Origin: Sinorhizobium sp. RAC02
GTDB lineage: Bacteria; Pseudomonadota; Alphaproteobacteria; Rhizobiales; Rhizobiaceae
Direction of reading: 5' to 3'
Assembly (NCBI RefSeq): GCF_001713395.1
Contig: NZ_CP016450.1
Span: 3,192,501 to 3,256,500 of the forward strand
DNA length: 64,000 bases
Notes under the pieces: model-generated
Database searches by the model: none
Seen by the model: only the letters and a program-made list of their open reading frames with translations
Told to the model about the DNA's origin: nothing
Translations under genes and position numbers: made by a program
In this document: positions 54,875 to 62,277 of the stretch, piece by piece
How the letters are laid out: every line of letters begins with the position of its first letter
Position numbering within the stretch: position 1 is the first letter of the stretch

Positions 54875-56424
54875 ATGCCGATAGCCTGGGTCAGGACGTC
54901 CTCGTGCGAGGCCACCCGATGGTCGTGGCTGGCGACGAGCCGGCCGCCGCGAAAGACATGCAGCCGGTCGGACAGTTCGTAGACCTCCGGCAGGTAGGAC
55001 GAGATGAGAATGATACCGGCGCCTTTTTTCAACAGCTCGCCGAACAGGCGGTAGATTTCCGCCTTGGTGCCGACATCGACGCCGACGGTCGGCTCGTCGA
55101 AGATGAAGAGCCGGGCGCCGTGGCTCAGCCATTTGCCGATGACGATCTTCTGCTGGTTGCCGCCGGACATGGCCGATGCCAGCACGCGGCGCGACGGGGT
55201 CTTGATGCGAAGATCGCGGATCTGCCGGTCGGCATTCGCCGCCTCGTCGCCCTTGCGGATCACCAGGCCGGAACTCAGCCGCTTCAAGACCGGCAGGTTG
55301 ATGTTGAGGCCGATCGGCAGGTTGAGGCAGAGGCCCTGGTCGCGGCGGCTTTCCGGCGCCAGCGCGATGCCGAGTTCCATCGCGGTGCGTTCGTTGCGGA
55401 TATCGACCTTCCTGCCGTCCCAGAAGATTTCACCGGAAGAAAGCGGCTGGCGGCCATAGAGGCCGAGCGCGAACTCGCTGCGGCCGGCACCGATCAGGCC
55501 GTAAAGGCCGACGATCTCACCCGCGCGCACCGTGAGCGAGACATCCTCGAAACCCGGGCCGGACAGGCCCTTCGTCTCGACGATGACATTGCCGATCGGC
55601 ACCTTTTCCTTGTGGTAGATCTGCTCGATCGTGCGATTGATCATCAGCGCGATCAGTTCGTTCTCATTGGTCTCGCCGATGAGGCGCGTGCCGACATGGG
55701 TGCCGTCGCGCAGGACCGAGACACGGTCGGCAAGCTCGAACACTTCCTCCATGCGATGGCTGATATAGACGATGGTGACGCCCTGATCGCGTAGCCGGCG
55801 AATGAGCCGGAAGAGCTGGGCCGATTCCTGGCGCGTCAGATAGGCGGTCGGTTCATCAAAGATCAGGAAACGGATGCCGCGCATGGCGGCCTTGGCGGTC
55901 GCCACCAACTGCTGCTGGCCGATGGTGAGATTCTGGAGGGGTGCGGCGGCCGGCAGCTGGAACCCGAGATCATCGAGCACCGCCTGCGCCGCGCGCTCCA
56001 TGGCGCCCTTGCGCATCAGCCCGTAGCTATCCATCTCGTCGCCAAGGAACATATTGGCCGCCACAGAAAGGTGCGGGCAGAGCACCACTTCCTGATGCAC
56101 GGCATTGATGCCGCGGGAGATAGCCTCGGTTGGGGTCGCCAGTTGCACGGGCTTGCCGCACCAGAACACCTCGCCGGCCGTGCGGCGGATGACCCCGGTC
56201 AGGAGCTTGATCAGCGTCGATTTGCCGGCGCCGTTTTCGCCGACGATGGCGTGGATTTCGCCAGCAAGAAAAGTCACCGTCGCCGGTTTCAGCGCCTCGA
56301 CCAGGCCGTACTTCTTCTGAAGCCCGCGCAGTTCAAGGATCGGCGCGCCACGCGGCACCGTTTCGGATTCAGCGAGCTTCGCCTCGTCTTCATGCCGATG
56401 GCTGAGCTCTTCAAGGCTGCTCAT
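54871..56424 (-). CDS. Ribose-type sugar ABC transporter, ATPase
   Basis: A 517-residue protein with two ABC modules, like RbsA. The first has Walker A VGENGAGKSTLIKL, the signature LTIGQQQLVATAKA and Walker B FLIFDEPTAYL. The second has a degenerate P-loop GLIGAGRSEFALG, the signature SGGNQQKIVIGKWL and FDEPTVGVDVG. An N-terminal extension of about 30 residues precedes the first module. The ATG at 56424 follows GGGAGGAGA. Its stop codon lies inside a family A repeat. Confidence 0.94.
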   Translation of the reverse strand: MSSLEELSHRHEDEAKLAESETVPRGAPILELRGLQKKYGLVEALKPATVTFLAGEIHAIVGENGAGKSTLIKLLTGVIRRTAGEVFWCGKPVQLATPTEAISRGINAVHQEVVLCPHLSVAANMFLGDEMDSYGLMRKGAMERAAQAVLDDLGFQLPAAAPLQNLTIGQQQLVATAKAAMRGIRFLIFDEPTAYLTRQESAQLFRLIRRLRDQGVTIVYISHRMEEVFELADRVSVLRDGTHVGTRLIGETNENELIALMINRTIEQIYHKEKVPIGNVIVETKGLSGPGFEDVSLTVRAGEIVGLYGLIGAGRSEFALGLYGRQPLSSGEIFWDGRKVDIRNERTAMELGIALAPESRRDQGLCLNLPIGLNINLPVLKRLSSGLVIRKGDEAANADRQIRDLRIKTPSRRVLASAMSGGNQQKIVIGKWLSHGARLFIFDEPTVGVDVGTKAEIYRLFGELLKKGAGIILISSYLPEVYELSDRLHVFRGGRLVASHDHRVASHEDVLTQAIGI

Positions 56425-56454
56425 CGCTGTCTCCTCCCGACTGCGTGGAAAGCG

Positions 56455-56484
56455 TCCCGCCCGGATCATGCGGCCCGGGCGGGA
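56455..56484 (-). other. Intercistronic hairpin between binding-protein and ATPase genes
   Basis: TCCCGCCCGG (56455-56464) and CCGGGCGGGA (56475-56484) can form a strong stem 14 bases after the binding-protein stop. Such hairpins often keep the binding-protein transcript more abundant than the rest of an ABC operon. Confidence 0.65.
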
Positions 56485-56497
56485 GATGGTCAAACGG

Positions 56498-57484
56498 TCA
56501 GATCTTCGGGTTCAACAGCGCGTCGATCTTCGGATCGGCCATGTTCTCCTTGGTGACGAGATTGGCACCGGTATCGACGAAGGTTTCCACCTTTTCGCCC
56601 TTGGAGACGGCGAGCGCCGTCTTCACGCCGTCATAGCCCATGCGATAGGGGTCCTGCACGACGAGGCCGGCAAGCACGCCTTCCTTGAGGAAGCCGACGG
56701 TCTTTTCGTCGCTATCGAAGCCGATGACCTTGATCTTGTCGCCCAGCTTATTTTCGGCGATCGCCTGGCCGACGCCCTGCGCCATGATGAGGTTGGAGGC
56801 GAAGACGCCGACGAGGTTGGGGTTGGCGGTGATGAGGTCGGTCATCATGTTGAGGCCGGTGGTGGCCTGGCCGTCCGCATATTTATCCGCAACGACCTTC
56901 AGGCCCGGATATTTCGTCTTGACCTGATCGAGGAAACCCTCGCGGCGCTGGTCGAGCGAGCCGACGCCCGGCAGGCTGGTGATGATGGCGATTTCGCCCT
57001 CTTCCTTGCCGGATACGGCCTTGATCGCGGCAGCAAGACCATCAGCCGCGATGCGGCCGCCCTGCACGTTGTCGGTGGTCAGGAACGAGGTGAAGGCCTT
57101 GGAATCCGCGCCCGAGTCGATGCCGATGATCGGAACGGACTTGGCTGCCTCGTCGACCGGCTTACCGAGCGCCTTGAATTCCGTCGGCGAAATGACGACG
57201 GCGGCCGGGCCGCCCGCGACGGCGTTTTCAAGAATGGTGATCTGGCCGTTGATGTCGGATTCCGACTGCGCGCCGAGTTCCGGCACGTTGACACCGAGAT
57301 CCTTGCCGGCAGCGCGGGCGCCGGCCAGCACGATCTGCCAGTAGAAGGACGTGGTGTCCTTGACGATGATCGGGATGGTGACGTCCTGCGCGAAGGACGC
57401 GGCAGGGGCCATGGTGGCGAGGACTGCGGCACCCGCCAGCGCCGTGAAGGCGCGGCGAGACAGAAGCGATCTTACAATGCTCAT
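56498..57484 (-). CDS. Ribose-type sugar ABC transporter, periplasmic binding protein
   Basis: A 328-residue periplasmic binding protein of the RbsB family. The signal peptide runs from MSIVRSLLSRRAFTALAG to AASFAQ, with a twin-arginine pair (SRRAF) that could favour Tat export. The mature domain has IPIIVKDTTSFYWQIVLAGA, IIGIDSGADSKAF and VIGFDSDEKTVG. The ATG at 57484 follows GAGAGGAGA. The ligand is unknown; the neighbours point to a hexose or deoxyhexose. It is the first gene of the operon that continues with ATPase, permease and dehydrogenase. Confidence 0.93.
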   Translation of the reverse strand: MSIVRSLLSRRAFTALAGAAVLATMAPAASFAQDVTIPIIVKDTTSFYWQIVLAGARAAGKDLGVNVPELGAQSESDINGQITILENAVAGGPAAVVISPTEFKALGKPVDEAAKSVPIIGIDSGADSKAFTSFLTTDNVQGGRIAADGLAAAIKAVSGKEEGEIAIITSLPGVGSLDQRREGFLDQVKTKYPGLKVVADKYADGQATTGLNMMTDLITANPNLVGVFASNLIMAQGVGQAIAENKLGDKIKVIGFDSDEKTVGFLKEGVLAGLVVQDPYRMGYDGVKTALAVSKGEKVETFVDTGANLVTKENMADPKIDALLNPKI

Positions 57485-57550
57485 CAGATTTCTCCTCTCA
57501 GATGCTTCCTGTTCCTCTTTGGATCGGGCCGCAGGAAGCGAACAACTCGA

Positions 57551-57570
57551 TCTTTTATCGATAAAAAACA
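57551..57570 (+). promoter_or_regulatory. Candidate operator of the transporter operon
   Basis: TCTTTTATCGATAAAAAACA lies 67 bases before the binding-protein start. It includes a perfect 14-base palindrome, TTTTATCGATAAAA (57553-57566). A 17-of-20 match in the same orientation lies upstream of the aldo/keto reductase gene at 59283. It is probably the site of the GntR-type regulator encoded nearby. Confidence 0.65.
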
Positions 57571-57703
57571 TTTATGGGGCAAGCTATACCCGCCTGCCAT
57601 CCTTGGCAAGCAAGCAATTGTCTCTAAAAAGGCTGCATTTCCAAGCGTTCCAGTCCACTACCCTCCGTCCTCCCAAACGGTGGCTGCCGGGTATTTGGAT
57701 CAT

Positions 57704-57756
57704 TTACGCAACTCCGGACGCAAAACCGCTGCGCACGTTTGCTGGAGTTACCCTAG
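57704..57756 (-). repeat. Dispersed palindromic repeat, family A, copy 4
   Basis: It is closely similar to the copy at 54821, including CGCAAAACCGCTGCGCACG, which is identical in both. The outer arms AACTCC and GGAGTT still pair although their bases differ from the other copies, which points to a selected stem-loop. The TAG stop codon of the mutarotase gene lies at its edge. Confidence 0.85.
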
Positions 57757-58199
57757 ACCCGGAAGACCTCATGCGGGTGCACGACACCCTTCTTCAGAAT
57801 GATGTTGCCATAAAGCCGGAATTCCGTCGTCGCGACAATATAGGCCGCCTTCTTCGCCATCTCATAGAAGGCAAAACGCTCGACCGCATGAACGGTAAAA
57901 TCGCCGGCCAGTTCGCGCACCACATCCTGAAACGTCACGCAGATCTCGGGAACCGCCGTCGGATCGCCAACAACCTCCATGCGCCAGGCAGCCTGCGGCA
58001 CGAACGTATCGAGCGGCATATGCGCCAGCACCGCTTCGGTGATCGACACCGCATCGACGCCGTCCGCCCGGATCACCTTGGGGCCTAAAAAACTCGACGG
58101 GAAATTCGCGTCGGCTATGACGATATCGTCGCCATGGCCCATGGTCCTGATCGCGTGCAGCAGGTCCGGCCCGAGCAGCGGATGAATGCCTTTCAACAT
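57753..58199 (-). CDS. RbsD/FucU-family sugar mutarotase
   Basis: A 148-residue protein of the RbsD/FucU family, which interconverts sugar anomers before metabolism. The start MLKGIHPLLGPDLLHAIR matches FucU (L-fucose mutarotase), with the conserved HP and HGDDIVIADANFP. The ATG at 58199 follows GGGAGGATCG. It is 26 bases downstream of the aldo/keto reductase gene, fitting supply of the correct anomer to that enzyme. FucU acts on L-fucose and similar sugars; the exact substrate here is unknown. Confidence 0.88.
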   Translation of the reverse strand: MLKGIHPLLGPDLLHAIRTMGHGDDIVIADANFPSSFLGPKVIRADGVDAVSITEAVLAHMPLDTFVPQAAWRMEVVGDPTAVPEICVTFQDVVRELAGDFTVHAVERFAFYEMAKKAAYIVATTEFRLYGNIILKKGVVHPHEVFRV

Positions 58200-58225
58200 G
58201 GTTTTGCGATCCTCCCAGATCGACA

Positions 58226-59245
58226 TTACTGCCGGACGGCCTCTTCTCCCAGTTCGGGCGCCACCAGCGTGTATGGCTCGAAAGCCGGGTAAATATCCTG
58301 CGGAACGTCCATGCGCGCGAGCGCCATGTTGCGGTGCAGGCTTTCAGGCTTCGCCGTGCCGAGCAGGACGGACGCCACGGCCGGGTGCTGCAACGGGAAA
58401 TGCAGAGCGGGCGCGGCAAGCGGCAGACCCCTACCCTCTGCAATCCCCACCATCGCACCAACCTTGGCCAGGATATCCGGCGTCGCCGGCATATAGTCGA
58501 AATGCGCGCCCGCGCCCGGGCCTGTCGCAAGGATGCCGGAATTGAAGACGCCGCCGACCACCAGCGATGTGCCCTTTTCCACGCAGAGCGGCAAAAGCGC
58601 GTCCACCGCCGAACGATCGAGCAACGTGTAACGGCCGGCGAGCAGGATGGCGTCGAGATCGGCGTGGCGCATGACATCAAGGCAGACGGGAACTTCGTTC
58701 ACACCAAGCCCGAACGCGCTGATGACGCCCGTGGATTTCAATTCGGCAAGCGCCTTGAGACCGGAATCGAGCAACTGCCTGATATAGACGGCGTTGCGCT
58801 CGGCACCATGTGTGTAGACGCCGATATCGTGCACATAGAGAATATCGATCCGGTTGAGCCCCAGCCGTGCGTAGCTGAATTCGACGGACCGCATGATGCC
58901 GTCATAGCTGTAATCGTAGAGCACATCGAAGGGCAGTGGATCGACAAAACCATAGTTCGGCACCTTGTCGTCCGGCACCGGCACCATGACACGGCCGACC
59001 TTTGTGGACAGCACATAGCTACCCTTCGGCTTCTCGCGCAGAAAGTCGCCGGTGTAACGCTCGGCGAGCCCAAAGCCGTACCAGGGCGCGGTATCGAAAT
59101 AACGAAGCCCCTCGTCCCAGGCGGCATTCAGGGTGGCCATCGCGGTGTCGCGCGGGCAGGCGCGGTACAGCCCGCCAAGCGATGCCGTGCCGAAACTGAA
59201 TTCGGTGACGGCAAGAGCCGTCCTCCCGATGGTCCTCGTCTTCAT
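58226..59245 (-). CDS. Aldo/keto reductase, L-fucose/L-galactose 1-dehydrogenase type
   Basis: A 339-residue TIM-barrel oxidoreductase. The catalytic tetrad is visible as Asp and Tyr in FDTAPWYGFG, Lys in STKVGRV and His in LYVHDIGVYTHG. FGTASLGGLYR and VDPLPFDVLYDYSYDG resemble the bacterial D-threo-aldose 1-dehydrogenase/L-fucose dehydrogenase and pyridoxal 4-dehydrogenase group. It is expected to oxidise an aldose to its lactone with NAD(P). The ATG at 59245 follows GGGGAGG. It is the first gene of the short operon with the mutarotase. Confidence 0.87.
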   Translation of the reverse strand: MKTRTIGRTALAVTEFSFGTASLGGLYRACPRDTAMATLNAAWDEGLRYFDTAPWYGFGLAERYTGDFLREKPKGSYVLSTKVGRVMVPVPDDKVPNYGFVDPLPFDVLYDYSYDGIMRSVEFSYARLGLNRIDILYVHDIGVYTHGAERNAVYIRQLLDSGLKALAELKSTGVISAFGLGVNEVPVCLDVMRHADLDAILLAGRYTLLDRSAVDALLPLCVEKGTSLVVGGVFNSGILATGPGAGAHFDYMPATPDILAKVGAMVGIAEGRGLPLAAPALHFPLQHPAVASVLLGTAKPESLHRNMALARMDVPQDIYPAFEPYTLVAPELGEEAVRQ

Positions 59246-59282
59246 GCGGCCTCCCCGCCGATGTCCTCTCATCGGCGTTTTG

Positions 59283-59302
59283 TCTTTTATCGACAATAGA
59301 CA
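59283..59302 (+). promoter_or_regulatory. Candidate operator of the aldo/keto reductase operon
   Basis: TCTTTTATCGACAATAGACA lies 38 bases before the aldo/keto reductase start and matches the transporter operator at 57551 at 17 of 20 positions. An overlapping inverted repeat, GACAAT (59292-59297) and ATTGTC (59304-59309), adds a second dyad. It sits between this gene and the divergent regulator, which may also use it for autoregulation. Confidence 0.65.
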
Positions 59303-59438
59303 GATTGTCGTCAATGGGTAATATGCAGGAAGGAGGAAGCGGGAGGATGACAGCGAACGGCGCGTTACGCACCGGGCGTCTGGCCATTTGCCCGGTCAGC
59401 CATCAAGGGACGCGACACCTCAGGAACCGGCGGCACCC

Positions 59439-60317
59439 ATGGCCAAACAGAACAATGTCTTCAAGGACGCCTTCAATCGCTGTGTCAAGCTTCTGGAGCA
59501 GACGGCGAGCCTGCCGTCCGAGCCGGAACTCGGCGCCACGCTCGGCGTCAGCCGCACGACCGTGCGGGCGATCCTGACCCGGCTGGAAGACGTCGGCCTG
59601 CTGACCTGGGAAAAGCGGCGCAAGATCGTGCTGAGAAAACCCGTCGCCGCCGATTATTTTCCCACCGAGGAGACGGATTCGCTTTCCGAAATCATCGAGC
59701 GCAGTTTCATGCGCCGGATTCTCGCCGGCGGCGCCGAGCCCGGCATGCAGATCAACGAGCTGGAGCTGGCCCGCGAGATCGGCATCGGCACGACCAGCGT
59801 GCGCGAATTCCTCATCCGCTTCAGCCGCTTCGGGCTCATCGAAAAGCGGCCGAACAGCCATTGGGTGCTGAAGGGGTTTACCCGTGAATTCGCGTTGGAG
59901 CTGACGGAAGTGCGCGAAATGTTCGAACTGCGCTCAGCCGCCGCCTTCGCGCGCCTGCCGGAGGATCATCCGGCCTGGCAGGAACTCGACGCGATCGAGG
60001 CCGTGCATCACGCGATCCTCGCCGATATCGACGATCGTTACCTGGATTTCTCCGAACTCGACGAGCGTTTTCACCTCCTGGTGCACCGCGCCTCGAAGAA
60101 CCGTTTCATCGTCGATTTCTACGATGTGATCGCCATCGTCTTCCACTACCACTACCAGTGGAACAAGACGAATGCGCGCCAGCGCAATGCCCGGGCACTT
60201 GAGGAACATCTCGCCTATATCGCCGCCCTGCGCTCGCGCGATGCAATCGAGATCGAGCTCGCCTGCCGGCAGCATCTCAAATCGGCGCGCGAAACACTGC
60301 TGCAATCCATCAACTGA
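59439..60317 (+). CDS. GntR-type regulator with two winged-helix domains and an FCD domain
   Basis: A 292-residue regulator. Residues 1-70 form one GntR-like winged helix (SLPSEPELGATLGVSRTTVR, then LEDVGLLTWEKR). Residues about 80-150 form a second (MQINELELAREIGIGTTSVRE, LIRFSRFGLIEKRP). The rest is an all-helical FCD ligand domain with LTEVREMFELR, LDERFHLLVHRAS and HLKSARETLLQ. One winged helix is usual for this family. The start at 59439 is MAKQNN. It is divergent from the aldo/keto reductase and is the likely sugar-responsive repressor of the cluster. Confidence 0.88.
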   Translation: MAKQNNVFKDAFNRCVKLLEQTASLPSEPELGATLGVSRTTVRAILTRLEDVGLLTWEKRRKIVLRKPVAADYFPTEETDSLSEIIERSFMRRILAGGAEPGMQINELELAREIGIGTTSVREFLIRFSRFGLIEKRPNSHWVLKGFTREFALELTEVREMFELRSAAAFARLPEDHPAWQELDAIEAVHHAILADIDDRYLDFSELDERFHLLVHRASKNRFIVDFYDVIAIVFHYHYQWNKTNARQRNARALEEHLAYIAALRSRDAIEIELACRQHLKSARETLLQSIN

Positions 60318-60318
60318 G

Positions 60319-61419
60319 ATGACCGCCATGCCGACGCCTATCGTACAATTCGGAACCAGCCGTTTCCTTCAGGCGCATGCGGATCTCTTCGTCAGCGAGG
60401 CCTTGGAAAAGGGCGAGGCGCTCGGCCCCATCACCGTCATCCAGACGACCGGTTCGCCCGAGCGCGCCAGACGCCTCGCCGCGCTGGCGGCACCGGGTGG
60501 CTATCCCGTCATCGTGCGCGGTCGACAGGACGGCCATGACATCGAGCGCGAACAGCGGGTGACCAGCGTCACACGCGCGCTTTCGACGGCAAGCGATTGG
60601 GATGAGGTCCGGCGGGTTTTTTGCGAGGAAGCCGATGTCGTGCTGTCGAACACCGGCGATACCGGCTACGACGTGGGCGAGAACGATCTTGCGAGACCGG
60701 TTCCGGCCTCATTTCCGGGCAAGCTTCTGGCGCTGCTCCATGAGCGTTTTCGGGCGAATTCACGCAAGCTGACCGTACTGCCCTGCGAACTCGTATCCAG
60801 AAATGGCGACGTGCTGAAGCGCCTGATCCTCGACCTCCAGGCCGACCGTTACCCGGAGTCTGAATTCCGCGACTGGCTGCAGACCGCCGTGGTCTGGGCA
60901 AACACCTTGGTCGACCGGATCGTCTCCGAGCCGATCGAGCCGGCGGGCGCGGTGGCGGAACCCTATGCGCTGTGGGCAATCGAAAACCAGCTCGGCCTGA
61001 CCGGGCCATGCCGACACCCCGCCATCCACATCGTCGACGACCTGACGCCCTATGAAAAACTGAAACTGCACATCCTCAATCTCGGCCACACCGTGCTGGC
61101 CGATTTCTGGCTGAAGGAAAACCGGCCGGCGGACGAGACCGTGCAGGCGATGCTGCGTGATGTCGATATCCGGCAGCGGCTGCTTTCCCTCTACAACGCC
61201 GAGGTCATCCCCGGCTTCGCTGCGAAGGGTTTGCGCGGCGAAGCCGAGGCCTATGTCGCCGCAACGGTGGAGCGCTTCGACAATCCGTTTCTCGATCACC
61301 GCATGCGCGACATTGCCAACCACCACGCGGAAAAGCTCGTCCGCCGCCTCGTCGACTTTCACGCCTGGACGCCTGATGTCCCGAAGCCGGTGCTGCTGGA
61401 AATCGCTGGCGTTCAGTAA
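60319..61419 (+). CDS. Mannitol-dehydrogenase-family protein, tagaturonate-reductase-like
   Basis: A 366-residue protein. PIVQFGTSRFLQAHADLF is the N-terminal NAD-binding motif of the polyol dehydrogenase family and LPCELVSRNGDVLKRLIL matches the CELI-NG block of tagaturonate (UxaB) and fructuronate (UxuB) reductases. LKLHILNLGHTVLADF contains the catalytic-site lysine region. It is about 120 residues shorter than E. coli UxaB. The ATG at 60319 is one base after the regulator stop, so the two genes are co-transcribed. Its 3' end overlaps the convergent aldolase gene by 7 bases. Substrate assignment is inference. Confidence 0.8.
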   Translation: MTAMPTPIVQFGTSRFLQAHADLFVSEALEKGEALGPITVIQTTGSPERARRLAALAAPGGYPVIVRGRQDGHDIEREQRVTSVTRALSTASDWDEVRRVFCEEADVVLSNTGDTGYDVGENDLARPVPASFPGKLLALLHERFRANSRKLTVLPCELVSRNGDVLKRLILDLQADRYPESEFRDWLQTAVVWANTLVDRIVSEPIEPAGAVAEPYALWAIENQLGLTGPCRHPAIHIVDDLTPYEKLKLHILNLGHTVLADFWLKENRPADETVQAMLRDVDIRQRLLSLYNAEVIPGFAAKGLRGEAEAYVAATVERFDNPFLDHRMRDIANHHAEKLVRRLVDFHAWTPDVPKPVLLEIAGVQ

Positions 61420-62213
61420 CCGCCGCCGCGCTTGTCCGACACATCTTCACCAAGGAAGCGGCGGCGAAGGCCGTCAACCGCCGAAACGAGGCAGTTCACG
61501 TCGGTTCCGATCGCCATGAAGTCCGCACCGAGATCGCGGTAGACCTCGGCCTGCGGCAGCGAGACGGTCATGATGCCGCGTGCCTTGCCGTGCGCCTTGG
61601 TGCGCGCGAAGATATGGGTGATCGCCGCCAGGACCTCCGGTGCGCCCGGATTGCCAAGGTGGCCCATATCCGCCGCGAGATCCGATGGGCCGATGAAGAT
61701 GCCATCCACACCCTCGACCGCCGCGATTTCGTCGACCGCCGCAAGGCCCGCCTTGTTTTCGACCTGCACGATCAGACAGATCTGGTCATTGGCGGTCGTT
61801 ATGTAATCTGGTGTGCGGTTGAAATCGCTCGCCCGGCCAAGACCGGCGCCGACACCGCGGATGCCATGCGGCGGGTAGCGGACGGCGCGGACCAGGGCTT
61901 CCGCCTGCGCAGCCGATTCGACCATGGGAATGAGGAAGGTCTGGGCGCCCTGATCGAGCAGCTGCTTCAGGATCCAGGCCTCGCCCATCGGCGGGCGAAC
62001 CATGGCATGGGTAGCCGAATGACGCAGCGCGCCGACCTGCGCACTCATCAAGGGCATGTCGTTCGGGCCATGTTCGCCATCGATCAACAGCCAGTCGTAG
62101 CCGCTCGTCGAGAGGATTTCCACGGCATAGGCGCTGCCGAGGGCTGCCCAGAGCCCGAGCTGGAACCGACCGTCGCGAAGCGCGGCCTTGAAGGCGTTTT
62201 TGGGTGCTGACAC
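61413..62213 (-). CDS. HpcH/HpaI-family aldolase
   Basis: A 266-residue class II aldolase of the HpcH/HpaI/GarL/RhmA family, which cleaves 2-keto-3-deoxy acids to pyruvate and an aldehyde. Motifs are WLLIDGEHGPNDMP (catalytic His and nearby Glu/Asp), VRPPMGEAW, LIPMVESAAQAEA and IFIGPSDLAADMG. A GTG start at 62213 after GAGAGGAAAAA is preferred to a longer frame. It follows the gabD-like gene by 64 bases containing a palindrome. Candidate substrates are 4-hydroxy-2-ketoheptanedioate or 2-keto-3-deoxy sugar acids. Confidence 0.9.
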   Translation of the reverse strand: MSAPKNAFKAALRDGRFQLGLWAALGSAYAVEILSTSGYDWLLIDGEHGPNDMPLMSAQVGALRHSATHAMVRPPMGEAWILKQLLDQGAQTFLIPMVESAAQAEALVRAVRYPPHGIRGVGAGLGRASDFNRTPDYITTANDQICLIVQVENKAGLAAVDEIAAVEGVDGIFIGPSDLAADMGHLGNPGAPEVLAAITHIFARTKAHGKARGIMTVSLPQAEVYRDLGADFMAIGTDVNCLVSAVDGLRRRFLGEDVSDKRGGGY

Positions 62214-62236
62214 GATTTTTCCTCTCAAAACAGAAA

Positions 62237-62258
62237 CCGGCCGGGCGGTGCCGGCCGG
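62237..62258 (-). other. Intercistronic palindrome between gabD-like and aldolase genes
   Basis: CCGGCCGG occurs at 62237-62244 and again at 62251-62258; the word is its own complement, so the pair forms a stem around GCGGTG. On the minus strand it is followed by T-rich sequence, so partial termination or differential expression is possible. Confidence 0.5.
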
Positions 62259-62277
62259 ACCTTGCTCTCGAAATGTC

